Shown piece after piece: positions 47,986-58,432 of a stretch of DNA of 64,000 nucleotides. Origin of the DNA: Diatrype stigma (lineage: Eukaryota; Ascomycota; Sordariomycetes; Xylariales; Diatrypaceae); NCBI GenBank assembly GCA_022225965.2, contig JAKJXP020000039.1:310001-374000 (forward strand). The letters are read 5' to 3'. The first letter of the stretch is position 1, and every line of letters starts with the position of its first letter. The translations under genes were made by a program, and so were the position numbers. Below the pieces are notes generated by a model. The model saw only the letters and a program-made list of their open reading frames with translations, ran no database searches and was not told the DNA's origin.

Positions 47986-50943
47986 TTAGGAAAGGTAGCT
48001 GTTAGCAGCCAGCCATTCCTTGATCACCTTCGCATCTCTGGCGCGGTAGGCGGCCCGTCCACGAACAGCATCCTTGACCTGTTCCAAGGTCCGGCCGAAG
48101 CTCGACGTATCCTTGTCCGCGAAGAACGATTCAATCTCCTCGACGTATTTTGCGTCGGTGAACTTGTTCAAGGTGAGCTTGATGAATCGGTCTAAGATGA
48201 TCGGGTTGGCCATCTTGGCCGTTGCCTGGCCCCAGTTTTCCTGGAAGTATTTCCACAGGAGCGGGCGAGCGACCGGGTTTGATGCTAGGGCGCTACCCAG
48301 CGTGTGCATATCTCCAGAAGGGACGGATTCCGAGGCCGGTGCCGGCGGCGAGGAGTCGAAGAGGAAGGGTAGTAAACTCTTCGTGATTAGCTCTGGGTCA
48401 CGAACGTGGCCTAGGTTGGACAAAGAGACCTCCTTGCCATCGATAGATGAGCCGGTAAACCATTCTTTCTTCAAGGCCTCAACTGCCTTAGCTGGATCCG
48501 TCTTAATCGCAGCACGGAAAGCGACAGTTCTCAGATTGGGGTGCAGCCCGTTCCCATTCGTCCAAGCGTCGAACAATGCCTTCGCTTTCTCGAGAACTCT
48601 GTTGTTAAGCAAACATTAGTAAACAAATAGGACAATAGTTGATTAATTACTACAAAGTAGTTTGGGGGGGGGGTATCATGCGGCTGTATGGTCGACTTAC
48701 GCAGGGTGGTTGTTGGCAACAGCGTTCAAAAGCAATCGCTTTCGCAAAAGACCGGCAAGATAGCTCTCATTTTCAGAAAACTCCCAGCCAACCTTTTCTA
48801 CCGCATTGCCAATGAGTTTTAGAGCAAACTTCTCTAGGCCGCTCTTGATAGTTTCATCGTCCCCGTAAATCGACTTAACCAAGCCGAAAGAGTCAAGTGC
48901 CTAAGTTGGGTCCCATGTTAGTATCAATACTTTGACTCTGGATAGATTCTGACCAGCGCAACGGCAAGCGCCGAGCAGCAAGTCTTAGAAGTAGACAAGT
49001 AAAAGAGATAAGGGGTTGTAGGTGCTTACCTGTGCCCAAACAAGGTGGTTGGTCTCCGCACCGAAACCTTCGATGAAAGAAAGCAACGCAGGCGTTGTAC
49101 CAATTCCCGAAAATGCCAATTCGGCAGCAGAACCAATAATGGAGATCTTGTCCTCGTTACTCAGTCGGTCGAGTTGGGTTCCAAGCTTCGCTAGGCGAGC
49201 TGGAGGGTAGTTTGTTCGGTAGAAACCCGTAGCATTGCTGTTCAATTTGTAAAACTCGTCATCGATTTCGCGGATTGTTGCCTCTTTATCGGTGAGGGCC
49301 AAGCGTTGGATGTCTTGTTTTCCAGCCTGGCCCTGCAGAGCAAGCGGTACCCACCACACGGTCTCGTCCTCTTCTGGCTTTACGTCGCCAGTTGACAGAT
49401 ACCGGCTCTGCTTGATGGAAATTTGTCCAGGCTCTTCCGCTATGGTCAATACCGGGTGGCCGATCTTCTCTATCCAGTTACCCATCAAAGCATTGACATC
49501 GGTTCCGGACACTTCGGTTAAAGCTTTCCATAGAGACTCTGTCTTTGCATTTCCGTACGCATGAGCTTTGAGGTATACACCCACTCCTTTGAGAAAGACA
49601 TCCTCGCCGAGGTGGTTTACGAGCATTCGCAGTGTTGAGCACCCCTTGAGGTAGCTAATGTGATCGAAGATCTGATTCACATCCAGCGCATCTTTCACTG
49701 TAACATGGATAGGATGAGAAGCCCGCATGCCATCGAGTTTGAAGGCCATCTCCATTCCCTCGTTGACAAATTGGGCCCAAACTTCCCAGTCAGGATGGAA
49801 CTTGTTAACAGCGTACCAACCTGCCCATGTCGCGAAAGACTCGTTGAGCCACAGCTCGTCCCACCAGTCCATAGTGACAAGGTTTCCGAACCACTGGTGT
49901 GCCAACTCATGAGCCACGACGTATGCTACACGATTTTTATATCTCGCATCAGAAGTTTTCTCATCAAAGAGCACAGCCGTGGTCCGATAGGTGACCAACC
50001 CCCAGTTTTCCATAGCCCCGTGTGTGAACTCATGGACAGCCAGCAGATCAGACTTGGGCAGTGGATAGTCGATCCCGAAGCTCTCAGAAAATAAATCGAT
50101 GGTCTTGGGAGCATGCTCTAGAGCCCAGCGCCCCTGCTCCTTAAGTCCTCGAGTCGTATACACCCGTACTGGGATCTGCTTCCCGTTATACTGGCGGTCG
50201 GTGAAAGCTTCAACATATTCGAAGTCGCCAACGGCCCATGCCAGGAGATAAGTGCTCATCACTGGTGTCCGCTCGAATGACACTAGCTGAAGTCCATCCT
50301 TCGTCTTCGAGGTCTCTTTGACCGGCATATTGGATAAGACAACCTGGTCATCGGGGATTTCAATCTGGAAGTCGAAGGTGGCCTTGAGTCGTGGCTCATC
50401 GAAGCAAGGGAATGCACGGCGGGCATCGCTAGATTCGAACTGTGTGCTGAACATGTAATGAAAGGTATCATCCCGAGGAACCGAAGCTGCTGCCGTCACA
50501 GCGGGCTTGTACTTGCTCCGGTAGAAACCGGCCATATCATTGTTCAGGATACCCTGGAACTTGATGACCAGCTTAGCCTCCTTGGAAGTTGGGATCTCCT
50601 CCGGGAAGACAATCGTTGCACGCTGTTGCTTCCCATCATAGCTGAATGATGTAGATTCCACCGTCCGTGAAGCTACAACTACCTGAGCTTCTAGCAATTT
50701 GAGTTCCAGGGCATTAAGAACGATTTCTTTAGTGGGCTGGTTGACAGAGACATTGATCCTAAGCACCATATAAGTATGCATTCAATACAGCCAGTGCAAG
50801 TATACATGGGAAACAGCAAATATTTGGTTAGATTCTTACGTCACGTTGCCTTGGTAGGTCCACTCCTTGAAATCGAGAGAGGTGATGGAAAGATCATAGT
50901 GAGACGGCGTGACCGTGGTCGGAAGAATCTCTCTGTCTGCCAT
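47986..50943 (-). CDS. APE2: M1-family metallo-aminopeptidase (Ape2/Aap1 type)
   Basis: Zinc aminopeptidase that removes N-terminal residues from peptides; the yeast relatives are Ape2 and Aap1. Exons (minus): 50943-50840, 50758-49030, 48900-48701, 48598-47986; 881 residues from MADREILPTTV, a usual length. Visible: the N-terminal beta domain (TPSHYDLSI), the substrate-anchoring motif GAMEN (about 282), the zinc site HELAH (His318 and His322) with the downstream Glu in NESFAT, then the C-terminal ERAP1-like helical domain in the last two exons. The frame stays open for 175 codons upstream of the chosen Met, ending in an Arg/Ser-rich stretch, so a longer organelle-targeted form is possible (see findings). 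Confidence 0.95.
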
Positions 50944-52539
50944 GATTGAAGAGGGTATGATGGCGGAACAGGATGCTCGAGGTGATGTTGAAAAGTGTCT
51001 AGAAGATGAAGGTAATAGGGAAGGAACTGCCCCACGTTGAGCTGGTGATGAGTGGGTCCAAGTTGACGCCGGTGGTCGCGGCGAAGACCGACTGCTTAAA
51101 TTGGCAGGCGATGGGGGTGCAGGTGCTAAAGGGGGGGACTGGTCCAATGGTGGTGAGAATGAGCTTGGTGGGCTTGTGAGAGGCAGTGAGGAAGAATATC
51201 TCCTTGATGTTAGACAAGTTAAATAGGTAGAAACAGCAGCGGTACGACTGCCCCTCCAACCCCTCCAACCCCTCTTAGCAATGTTGGATTGATTGGCAGT
51301 CGCAGTGACGTTGCGCAGGGCCAACACCCGGGAGCCTGTGGTTGGCCCAATCATACCCAATTCTGAAGCCGTGCCTCGTCCGTTTAAGGTCGGGACCGGG
51401 ACAAGCTCCAAGACTAGCAGGTAGTAGTTGCCAGAGTCAATTAAAAATTTTAGGGATTTCTTAATCACGACCTGGAAGAACCGATGAGGATACCTTGGGC
51501 AGCTCCTGCTTTTTAAGAGCTCTCCCCCTTTTGAACCCGATACATATAGGCAGTCTTCGTGTCGTCTTGGGATTGATAGCTAGAGACTGATCTGCCCATT
51601 CCCGAACAGATGAAGCAAGGAATGAGCCAAGGTAGTCCTGGTTGCTGGTTGTCCGGGAATTAGTATCAATTTAGAACGGTCGATACAGGATTGGGGATTA
51701 AAAGGGATAGATAGCTTCCAACGTGCAGCAACATGCCGTCCGGGTATCTATCCATAGCAGCCACGGGTGCAAGGATGCAACTCTCCATCAGCGTATTTAC
51801 CTAGGTACTATAGGTAGTAGTGTTCGGTTGAACCCATATTTGTTAAATGCATTTCGTATCATTAACGCTGTAGGATAGTTAAGCATTTTAACGATATTTC
51901 CAACTTAGAGGACCTACTTACATAATTCATGCTTGGCATCCCGGATCGCTGTGAATGGAAATGCATTCTTTCCTTGTGTTTATCCAGCTTGGATCACCAG
52001 GTGCATGACATAGTTCATCACCACACAATGGCAACACCAAATCCCAATTGACAGTTTGGAAATACTGCGTGATAACACTTGGGCTTGATTTCAATGGTAC
52101 CCCATACTATTGACCTGGTCCTCTCTTTTACTCAGTATGGAGCGACAGACTGGTGGAAGTGATGCTGTGCGACGGCAACAGCAAGAGGAATTCCAGCGTC
52201 GGCTGTTGAGGCCGGATCGAGCAACGCAAGAGGCAGTTACGCCTGATCAGACGTCAGCTGCGAGGCCTGGAGGAGCAAGCCCTTGGGAGCTATTAAACTC
52301 TCTCGATGCGCGTACTCGGCCAGTTGGACAATGGAACCTCCAAACACCCCAAGGTCGGTTCATGCCTTTCCTTACCTTAGGCAGCCTTTTTTCATCAATA
52401 CCATCACTTTTCATCAACCGCACTCTCGCTTGATTGACCTACGTCCCCGATCCTCGAAGCATACCCCCAGATATCTTGGATCGCCAGTGATACAAATGCT
52501 ATTCAATCTCTAGAGGGAAATCACTTGATCACTTAGGAG
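50944..52539. promoter_or_regulatory. Divergent upstream region between APE2 and APC10
   Basis: Head-to-head gap that must hold both promoters. The APE2-proximal 500 bp is an open frame continuous with the APE2 coding sequence. On the APC10 side, 52137-52433 is an open frame with protein-like composition that may be a missed APC10 exon. Confidence 0.5.
52137..52353 (+). other. Possible upstream coding exon of APC10
   Basis: The frame from ATG 52137 has a Gln/Arg-rich helix-like start, then SPWELLNSLDARTRPVGQWNLQTPQ, which looks like real protein and sits in the right place for an APC10 N-terminus. The obvious donor (52354, GTCGGT) leaves phase 1, whereas the only acceptors before ATG 52540 need phase 0. 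So I cannot join it and keep the two apart. Confidence 0.4.
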
Positions 52540-53590
52540 ATGGCATCTGGCGAGCGAAACCCTCTCTCCCACCTCCGTGGTACCCTACTTGGGCCAATCG
52601 GAGGGCGCAGGAGCATCCAGGATCAAGAGGATATTCAAATTCGAGAAGACAATCCGTTTGATTCTGATACCTCTATGGACGACTTGTCTGACTTGTTGCG
52701 CTCAGACGATAGGACCGATGATGGCGACGAGGATGACTTCCCGTTCGAAAATGGAGAGAATGAAGCTCTAGATGAAGCTGATGCAGATGCCGTTGCCGCC
52801 GACGATGATGAAGGCGTCGAGAACGAGGACGAAGCTCACGAAGGTGAGGAGGCACCATTCGATGCCTCTGCAATTGGCTTGAAGGAGATCAGCAACCTCG
52901 CCAGCTTCACAGTGAGCAGCTACAAGCCTGGATGCGGGGTCAAGGAGCTTCGTGATGACGATGTGAATCAATTCTGGCAGTATGTGAGCTTTTCTATATA
53001 GTCTTGGGGTCTTATTAACGCTAGTCTTCAGATCCGACGGACCCCAACCTCATCGCTTAAACATACATTTCATCAAGCGTGTCGAGATCCGTGCTTTACG
53101 CCTCTATCTCGACTATGAGCTTGACGAAAGCTACACGCCAACGAAGATCCAGATCACTGCAGGCTTTGGCCCGAACCAGACCATTCCTTTCACCACTATG
53201 GAGTTGAATACGCCGAAAGGCTGGATCGACGTCCCTATCGCAGGAGCTGGTGGCGGTCCCGACGGGAACTCGCTCTGCTGTTGGTTCGTCCGCGTGATCA
53301 CACTGGAGAACCACCAGAATGGCAAGGATACCCATATCCGCGGAGTGAAGGTCTATGCGTTAGACGACAGCGCTGATACTGCCGACAACAACCCTGTTGA
53401 TGATATGGTGGAAGCTTTCGATAACTACCAAGACAGGGTGGCTAGAATAAACATCCACGATCAGGATGACGAGTCTATACTGCAGCACGATGCAAGGGTT
53501 CGACAACGCAAAGCTAACGCGAAGAAATACGTTCCTGGCGATGGTGGAGTTAGCGTACCCGACTTCATGCGAGAGCCGGAAATCCGCTAG
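52540..53590 (+). CDS. APC10: Anaphase-promoting complex subunit 10 (Apc10/Doc1)
   Basis: Processivity subunit of the APC/C ubiquitin ligase; with the coactivator it forms the D-box receptor in the nucleus. Exons 52540-52979 and 53032-53590; 332 residues from this Met. An acidic N-terminal region (about 45-110) precedes the DOC domain (about 118-280). The domain starts at LKEISNLASFTVSSYKPGCGV and runs through FWQSDGPQPHRLNIHFIKRVEIRALRLYLDYELDESYTP, cut in two here by the intron. The protein ends EPEIR: the C-terminal Ile-Arg tail is the element that docks Apc10 on the TPR subunit Cdc27/Apc3. The true start may lie further upstream. Confidence 0.93.
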
Positions 53591-54665
53591 ATCGCGCCAC
53601 GTATCTGAATCCGAGGCCATAAGGTCATGATAAGAGGGCAGCTCTTGGTGGGCATCGATTGCATCAACATTGATTTTCGGAGCTATGATGAACCAGGGTC
53701 AGAGACGCAACTCGAGCTACTTTCCAGTCAGTTTCATTTACGCCATGTACACACAGTGCCATTGAGTATTGTTAACGTTCCTTGTAGGACTGACTACAAC
53801 TCTTGGCTACGCCTAGTTGAATTGCGCATCATCAAAAAGGGATCTCGACTATCTTAGCCTGAGCTACGAAGGCTCGATCGGATTTTGCTTTAGCTCATCC
53901 AGACTTGTCAACGCCAACGTTGAAATTCCCTTGGTGTACTACGAGCATTCCTTGTGCTTCGATAGCTACCACGCAACAATCAATGATACTACACGACATA
54001 ACTCAAGTTGAAGATGTAGTACATGTTTGCTGGTTTTGGGCATGAGTCTCACTAGCAATATGGTATACGAACTATGCTTTCGCCGAGATGGTATAAACAT
54101 CCATCCAGCCATTATAGTAGTTGCGATAGTCATAAGCCCTAGCTTCATACCTAGGAAAGACTGCTTGTGGACCTTCCATGGGTTTGTTAGATACTCAATG
54201 TTAGGTCTTGCAAGGAGACATAGCTTGAATCACAATTGATTGCCATGGTTCGTAGGTTTATTCGTGAACGTAGACCAGGCTCCGGAGGTCCACATACGGG
54301 ACGGACGGTTTAACTAACTATTGGTACGAACCGGTTAAACATACACGCATTTGCATATATATACCGACCGGCAGTTGTAGATAATATAGGGGCCTGGAAT
54401 TATTGCTTGGTTTCTACCGTACAGTAAATTCGGTCTACGATAGGTAGTCCTGCTTTATAGGGGGTTGCATGTGGGGCCACTTCCACTTTGGCCGGCTATA
54501 TTTGCTTACAAATACTATTTCTAGGTAGCGCCGGTACGCGATCACTTCTTGATACCTGGACTACTTCATCATCAAACACGTCGGCGCTTGACAGCTTCCA
54601 TACGAGGAGAATAGACCGAGCCTACAAACCGGGAGCCGTAACACTTACCGCAGCAGCGTACATCA
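53591..54665. other. Intergenic region between APC10 and Pof1-like gene
   Basis: Only short frames without family signature; 3' UTR of APC10 and upstream region of the next gene. Confidence 0.55.
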
Positions 54666-54779
54666 ATGTTCCGTGGCCGAGTCCAGATCAACAAGCCGAA
54701 AATATCGCAAATCCAACAGGGATCATCTATCTATCTGAGTGTCGCATCCAGGCTTACCCGGTCCTGCTCTGCTCTGGTG

Positions 54780-55871
54780 ATGTCTGCTCCTAACCCCAAC
54801 CCTCCCGTTTCTGGAGCCGGAGCCGGAGCCGGGAACGGAGAAGGCCTGCCCGAGAACCTGCTCGCGTTCTTCACGCAAGGCCTCGAGAGCTATCAGCTCT
54901 CCAATACGACATTCCGGGTCCTATGCTCACTATCCCCTACCACTTCTTCTCCTTCTTCGTCATCCTCCAACGAGCTTCTTCTCGCTCCACCCGCACCACC
55001 AACGTCGCATCCGCGGCGCCTGCTGGTCCTCGACTCGTCTTTCAACCCGCCGACGCTCGCGCACCTGCGCATGGCCCTATCGGCGGCAGCCGAGACGGCG
55101 GAGGCGACGGTGCCGGCGAAGTCGCCGCCGCCGTCGCCGTCGCAGCCGCAGCCGCAGTCGCAGCGGGTGCTGCTGCTGCTCGCGACCAGCAACGCGGACA
55201 AGGCGCCCAAGCCGGCCGCGTTCCCCCAGCGCCTCGCCATGATGTACATCTTCGCGCAGGACCTGCTGTCGGCGATGGCTGCCCCCCAAAGTGCAGAAGA
55301 AGCAGTGCAGAGCGGTCCCGCGAGCACTGCGGTCGATATCGCCGTGACTACGGAGCCGTACTTCCACTCGAAGAGCAGGGCGATTGCCGAGAGCGACTTC
55401 TACCAGCAGAGCACCGCAGCCGCAGCCACAGCCACGTTCGAGCAGGTGTACTTGACGGGCTTCGACACGCTGATCCGCATCTTCAACCCCAAGTACTACC
55501 CGGGCACGGGCACGGGCACGGGGGGCTCGGCGATGGCCGCTGCCCTGGACCCCTTCTTCGCGCGGTCGCGCCTCCGCGTCACGATGCGCACGGATGCCGA
55601 CTGGGGCGATGCCGAGGCGCAGCGGAAGTACGTGGACGGGCTTCGGGGCCACGGCGACGGCGACGGCGGGCTGGTTGGGGTGGGATGGAGGGCGGAGTGG
55701 GCGGAGAAGGTCGAGATGGTCGAGGCTGGACGGCGGGTGGGAGAGGAAGCGGCCATCGTCAGCAGCACCAAGGTCAGAGATGCGGTCGTCAGCCGGGATT
55801 GGAGCCTCTTGCGGACCCTCGTGAGCGAGCGTATGATCGAGTGGATACGGAGGGAGGGGCTTTACTCGTGA
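54780..55871 (+). CDS. Nicotinamide-nucleotide adenylyltransferase-like protein (Pof1 family)
   Basis: Member of the nucleotidylyltransferase fold related to NMN adenylyltransferase and yeast Pof1; predicted to join NMN and ATP to NAD, though for Pof1-type proteins the main role is less certain. Single exon, 363 residues from MSAPNPNPP; an in-frame Met at 54666 would give 401. Motifs: LLVLDSSFNPPTLAHL (the nucleotide-binding (H/T)xxH motif) at about 80-95, ATSNADKAP with RLAMMY (about 136-155), FDTLIRIFNPKYYP (about 230), and the C-terminal ISSTKVRDAV-type motif, here VSSTKVRDAV (about 325). Pro/Ser/Gln-rich and Gly/Thr-rich inserts lengthen it. The G/C-rich sequence creates long false frames on other strands. 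Confidence 0.87.
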   Translation: MSAPNPNPPVSGAGAGAGNGEGLPENLLAFFTQGLESYQLSNTTFRVLCSLSPTTSSPSSSSSNELLLAPPAPPTSHPRRLLVLDSSFNPPTLAHLRMALSAAAETAEATVPAKSPPPSPSQPQPQSQRVLLLLATSNADKAPKPAAFPQRLAMMYIFAQDLLSAMAAPQSAEEAVQSGPASTAVDIAVTTEPYFHSKSRAIAESDFYQQSTAAAATATFEQVYLTGFDTLIRIFNPKYYPGTGTGTGGSAMAAALDPFFARSRLRVTMRTDADWGDAEAQRKYVDGLRGHGDGDGGLVGVGWRAEWAEKVEMVEAGRRVGEEAAIVSSTKVRDAVVSRDWSLLRTLVSERMIEWIRREGLYS

Positions 55872-56237
55872 AATGAATGATCGCTGGCTCGTCCCTCCTA
55901 CTTTCTCAACGGAGGGCCGAATTTATAGGGGTTATATATCTACCCCTTTTATTTACTACTAGTAGCGTTGCTGACCGCTTTGAGACTTACTTCATGTGTT
56001 GTGGACTCGAGCGAAAGCATTCGTTATTCATAGCTATGGTAGTGGTATTCTCGGAGTACTGCCGAGGCCTCAGGCTTTGCTGCCGCCGGGTAGGTCCGAT
56101 CATGGCAGTAGGCACCACAGCACTTGTTCCAGTATCAGCCCATGTCATGTACATGATATTTCACATCCCCTTGCAACCACAACTAAGCCCTGAAGTGCCG
56201 GCAGCCTTATACAAGAACCAGGGCCATACCCTCCCTC
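55872..56237. other. Convergent intergenic region
   Basis: 366 bp between stop codons of the Pof1-like (+) and HET-domain (-) genes; shared 3' flanks. Confidence 0.55.
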
Positions 56238-58432
56238 CTATTGTACTTCGACGATTTTCTCCGGGAATTGCTCAAACAGCCTACGAGCTGACTGCTCATC
56301 AGGAACATAGAAGGTCGCATTCCCAGCCCGTCGATATACATTCGGTGAATCTTCCTTTCTTGTGAGCGCCAAGCCCGACACCCACCATCGTCCATGAGAG
56401 CCTTGGGCACGGATCGGCAAGCAAGAGAAACACTCAACTACATCATCCGCGGTGTCGAAGAGAACGCTCCAGTCCATCTTGTACTTATCGTCCTGGCCCA
56501 CGTCTTCCTTCGAAAGAACGACATTGGCTCCAGGGCCCTGCGAACTGCGTAGCAAATCAATCCGTCTGTCCTCTGGGCGGACGAGGTACTCCTTGCCCGG
56601 TTTAGAAACCTCAGCGATGGGAAGTGGACCCTTGAGAACTACCGAGCCGCCCCGGACCTCGGCCGTATCGTCATCGCCGACGGGGGTGACGCTGGCATCC
56701 ACGATGGATGCGAGCCAGACGGCTGATTCTCCCTCCCACGTCTGCTGGATGTTGAGCCGCCCATCGACCGACGCCCACGACCAGGAGGGGGCGCGGTACG
56801 ACGACGGCCTGCGCCCAGAGTCCCTCAGGTTCCACAGCAGACCCTCCGGGAGCGAGTGCTTCCAGATCCCGGCCAGGTACTCGGATGAGGGCGCGCCCAG
56901 CCGGGCGAACTGGGCCCGCGCCTCCTTGGCGATGGCGGAGATGGCCACGAGCTTGTCGCCCGGGACACCGAGGTCCAGGCCCGCGTAGTCCTGGACGATG
57001 CTGTACCAGTCGAGCAGCAGCTGGCGCTGGGGATCGGCCGAGGGCGTCCGGTAGACCCCGCCGATCAGCGTCTTGAAGTGGTGCTGGGGCCGCGACTGCA
57101 TGCTGGAGGAGGCGGCCATCCTGTCGCTGGAGACGGCCCAGTCGGGGTGCAGCTCGCAGGATATGGCCTCGCTGCACTCCCAGAACACCTGCTTGCGGCC
57201 GAACATCAGGGTCCGGGGCGCCAGGAGCCGCTCCTGGAGGAACCAGGCTCTGCGCACCAGCGGCTCGCTGTCCAGGGTCAGCCGCCACGACCAGCGTCGC
57301 TCGAGGTTGAATATGTGAGGCTCGGGCTTCGCGCCGGCGGCGTCCCTGCACTGCAGACCGAAGATGGTCGGTGCGACCTCCCTCGGATCCCGGTCGAAGA
57401 AGCACCCGGCGTCGTCGTCGCCGGCCCCGAGGGCGGCGATGTTGAGGAACCCGTTCCGGTAGACCTCGTTCATGACGGCGATCTCGGCGGAGCGGTCCTC
57501 GGGCGCGTCCTCGTAGATGCACAGGCTGTCGATCCAGATGTAGCGTAGCCCTAGCCGGCTGATGACCTCGAAGGCATCCCGGAAGGTTTTGGGTAGTGTC
57601 ACGAGGAGGCTTCCTGACTGCAGGGACGCTTCGGTCTTCTTGGACAGTACGGTGGTGGTATTAGGCTGTACATCGTGAGGTCCCTTGTGGTGACTGAGTG
57701 TGGCATACCGCTCGTCTGGGCCCACTGTTGTGCCTGAGACGAGGCGAAACTTGTTCTCATTCTCGTTGGGGCCGCCGGTCTTCTGCAGTTCCAGGAGCCG
57801 TGTCGGAACGAAATGGCTTGATCTCTGGTTGCTGAGACAGGACTTGTGTGCGTTGTCACAGCCGGTCAGCCATCCGTTGACCATCTCCCAGGTCGTTTCA
57901 TCCCCGGTAAACTTGGCTAACGCAAAGTTCAAGCTCTCGTCTCCTATCGGGGTAGTCTGTCAGCTCAAGCCCCCGCTCTATGTACGTGGAAAGGGGGAAG
58001 GGGGGGTATACCTGTGCATGGCTCTATCTCGAAGCCACCTATGACGTCTCCATAGCGCACAGTCATCAACCGCTTCGAAGTCGTCAGACTAACAGTGAAG
58101 ACGGAGAAGTAGCCGAGACTTATCAGCTTCGGGTTTTCCTCCACGTTCACGCCCTCTGCCAATAAGTGGAACCTATTGCATATGACGCAGCCCCTGCGTA
58201 TGGACCTCCTGAAGGACTCGAGGTCGACGTGGTGCCCGAAGACGTAGAGCTCTGGATCCAGCTTCTGTGCCGTTACCCTCTCATTCCTCTCGACCCGGAT
58301 AGTCGACGGTAGATTGGCACGGTCAAAGGTGCTTTCGCTGGCGCCGAAGACTTCCGCAGTGGTCCCGAGTCGCTTGGACTTGGATGGGTCCCATATGCCT
58401 TCGAGGCCTTGTAGACAAACATCGCAAAGCAT
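56238..58432 (-). CDS. HET-domain (heterokaryon incompatibility) protein
   Basis: HET proteins are fungal non-self-recognition and regulated cell-death factors, a large variable family. Exons (minus): 58432-58012 and 57943-56238; 708 residues. The N-terminus has Cys pairs (MLCDVC; RRGCVICNRFH) typical of proteins that precede a HET domain. The domain runs from about residue 218 (RYATLSHHKGPHD) to about 370, with TLPKTFRDAFEVISRLGLRYIWIDSLCIYED and AVMNEVYRNGFLNIAAL. The first motif reads SHHKG where most members have SY.WG. The C-terminal half has the RAWFLQERLLAPRTLMFG block and PSWSWASVDG, both common in this class. There is no attached STAND or lipase partner domain. Function in incompatibility is inferred from family only. 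Confidence 0.92.

Noticed and set aside
54923..55876. Long plus-strand frame overlapping the Pof1-like gene, and minus-strand frames there
   Set aside because: Composition artefacts of a G/C-rich gene. Only the 54780-55871 frame has the nucleotidylyltransferase motifs.
56671..57522. 283-codon frame inside the HET gene, other frame
   Set aside because: Arg/Ala/Gly-rich shadow created by the G/C-rich coding sequence of the real gene.
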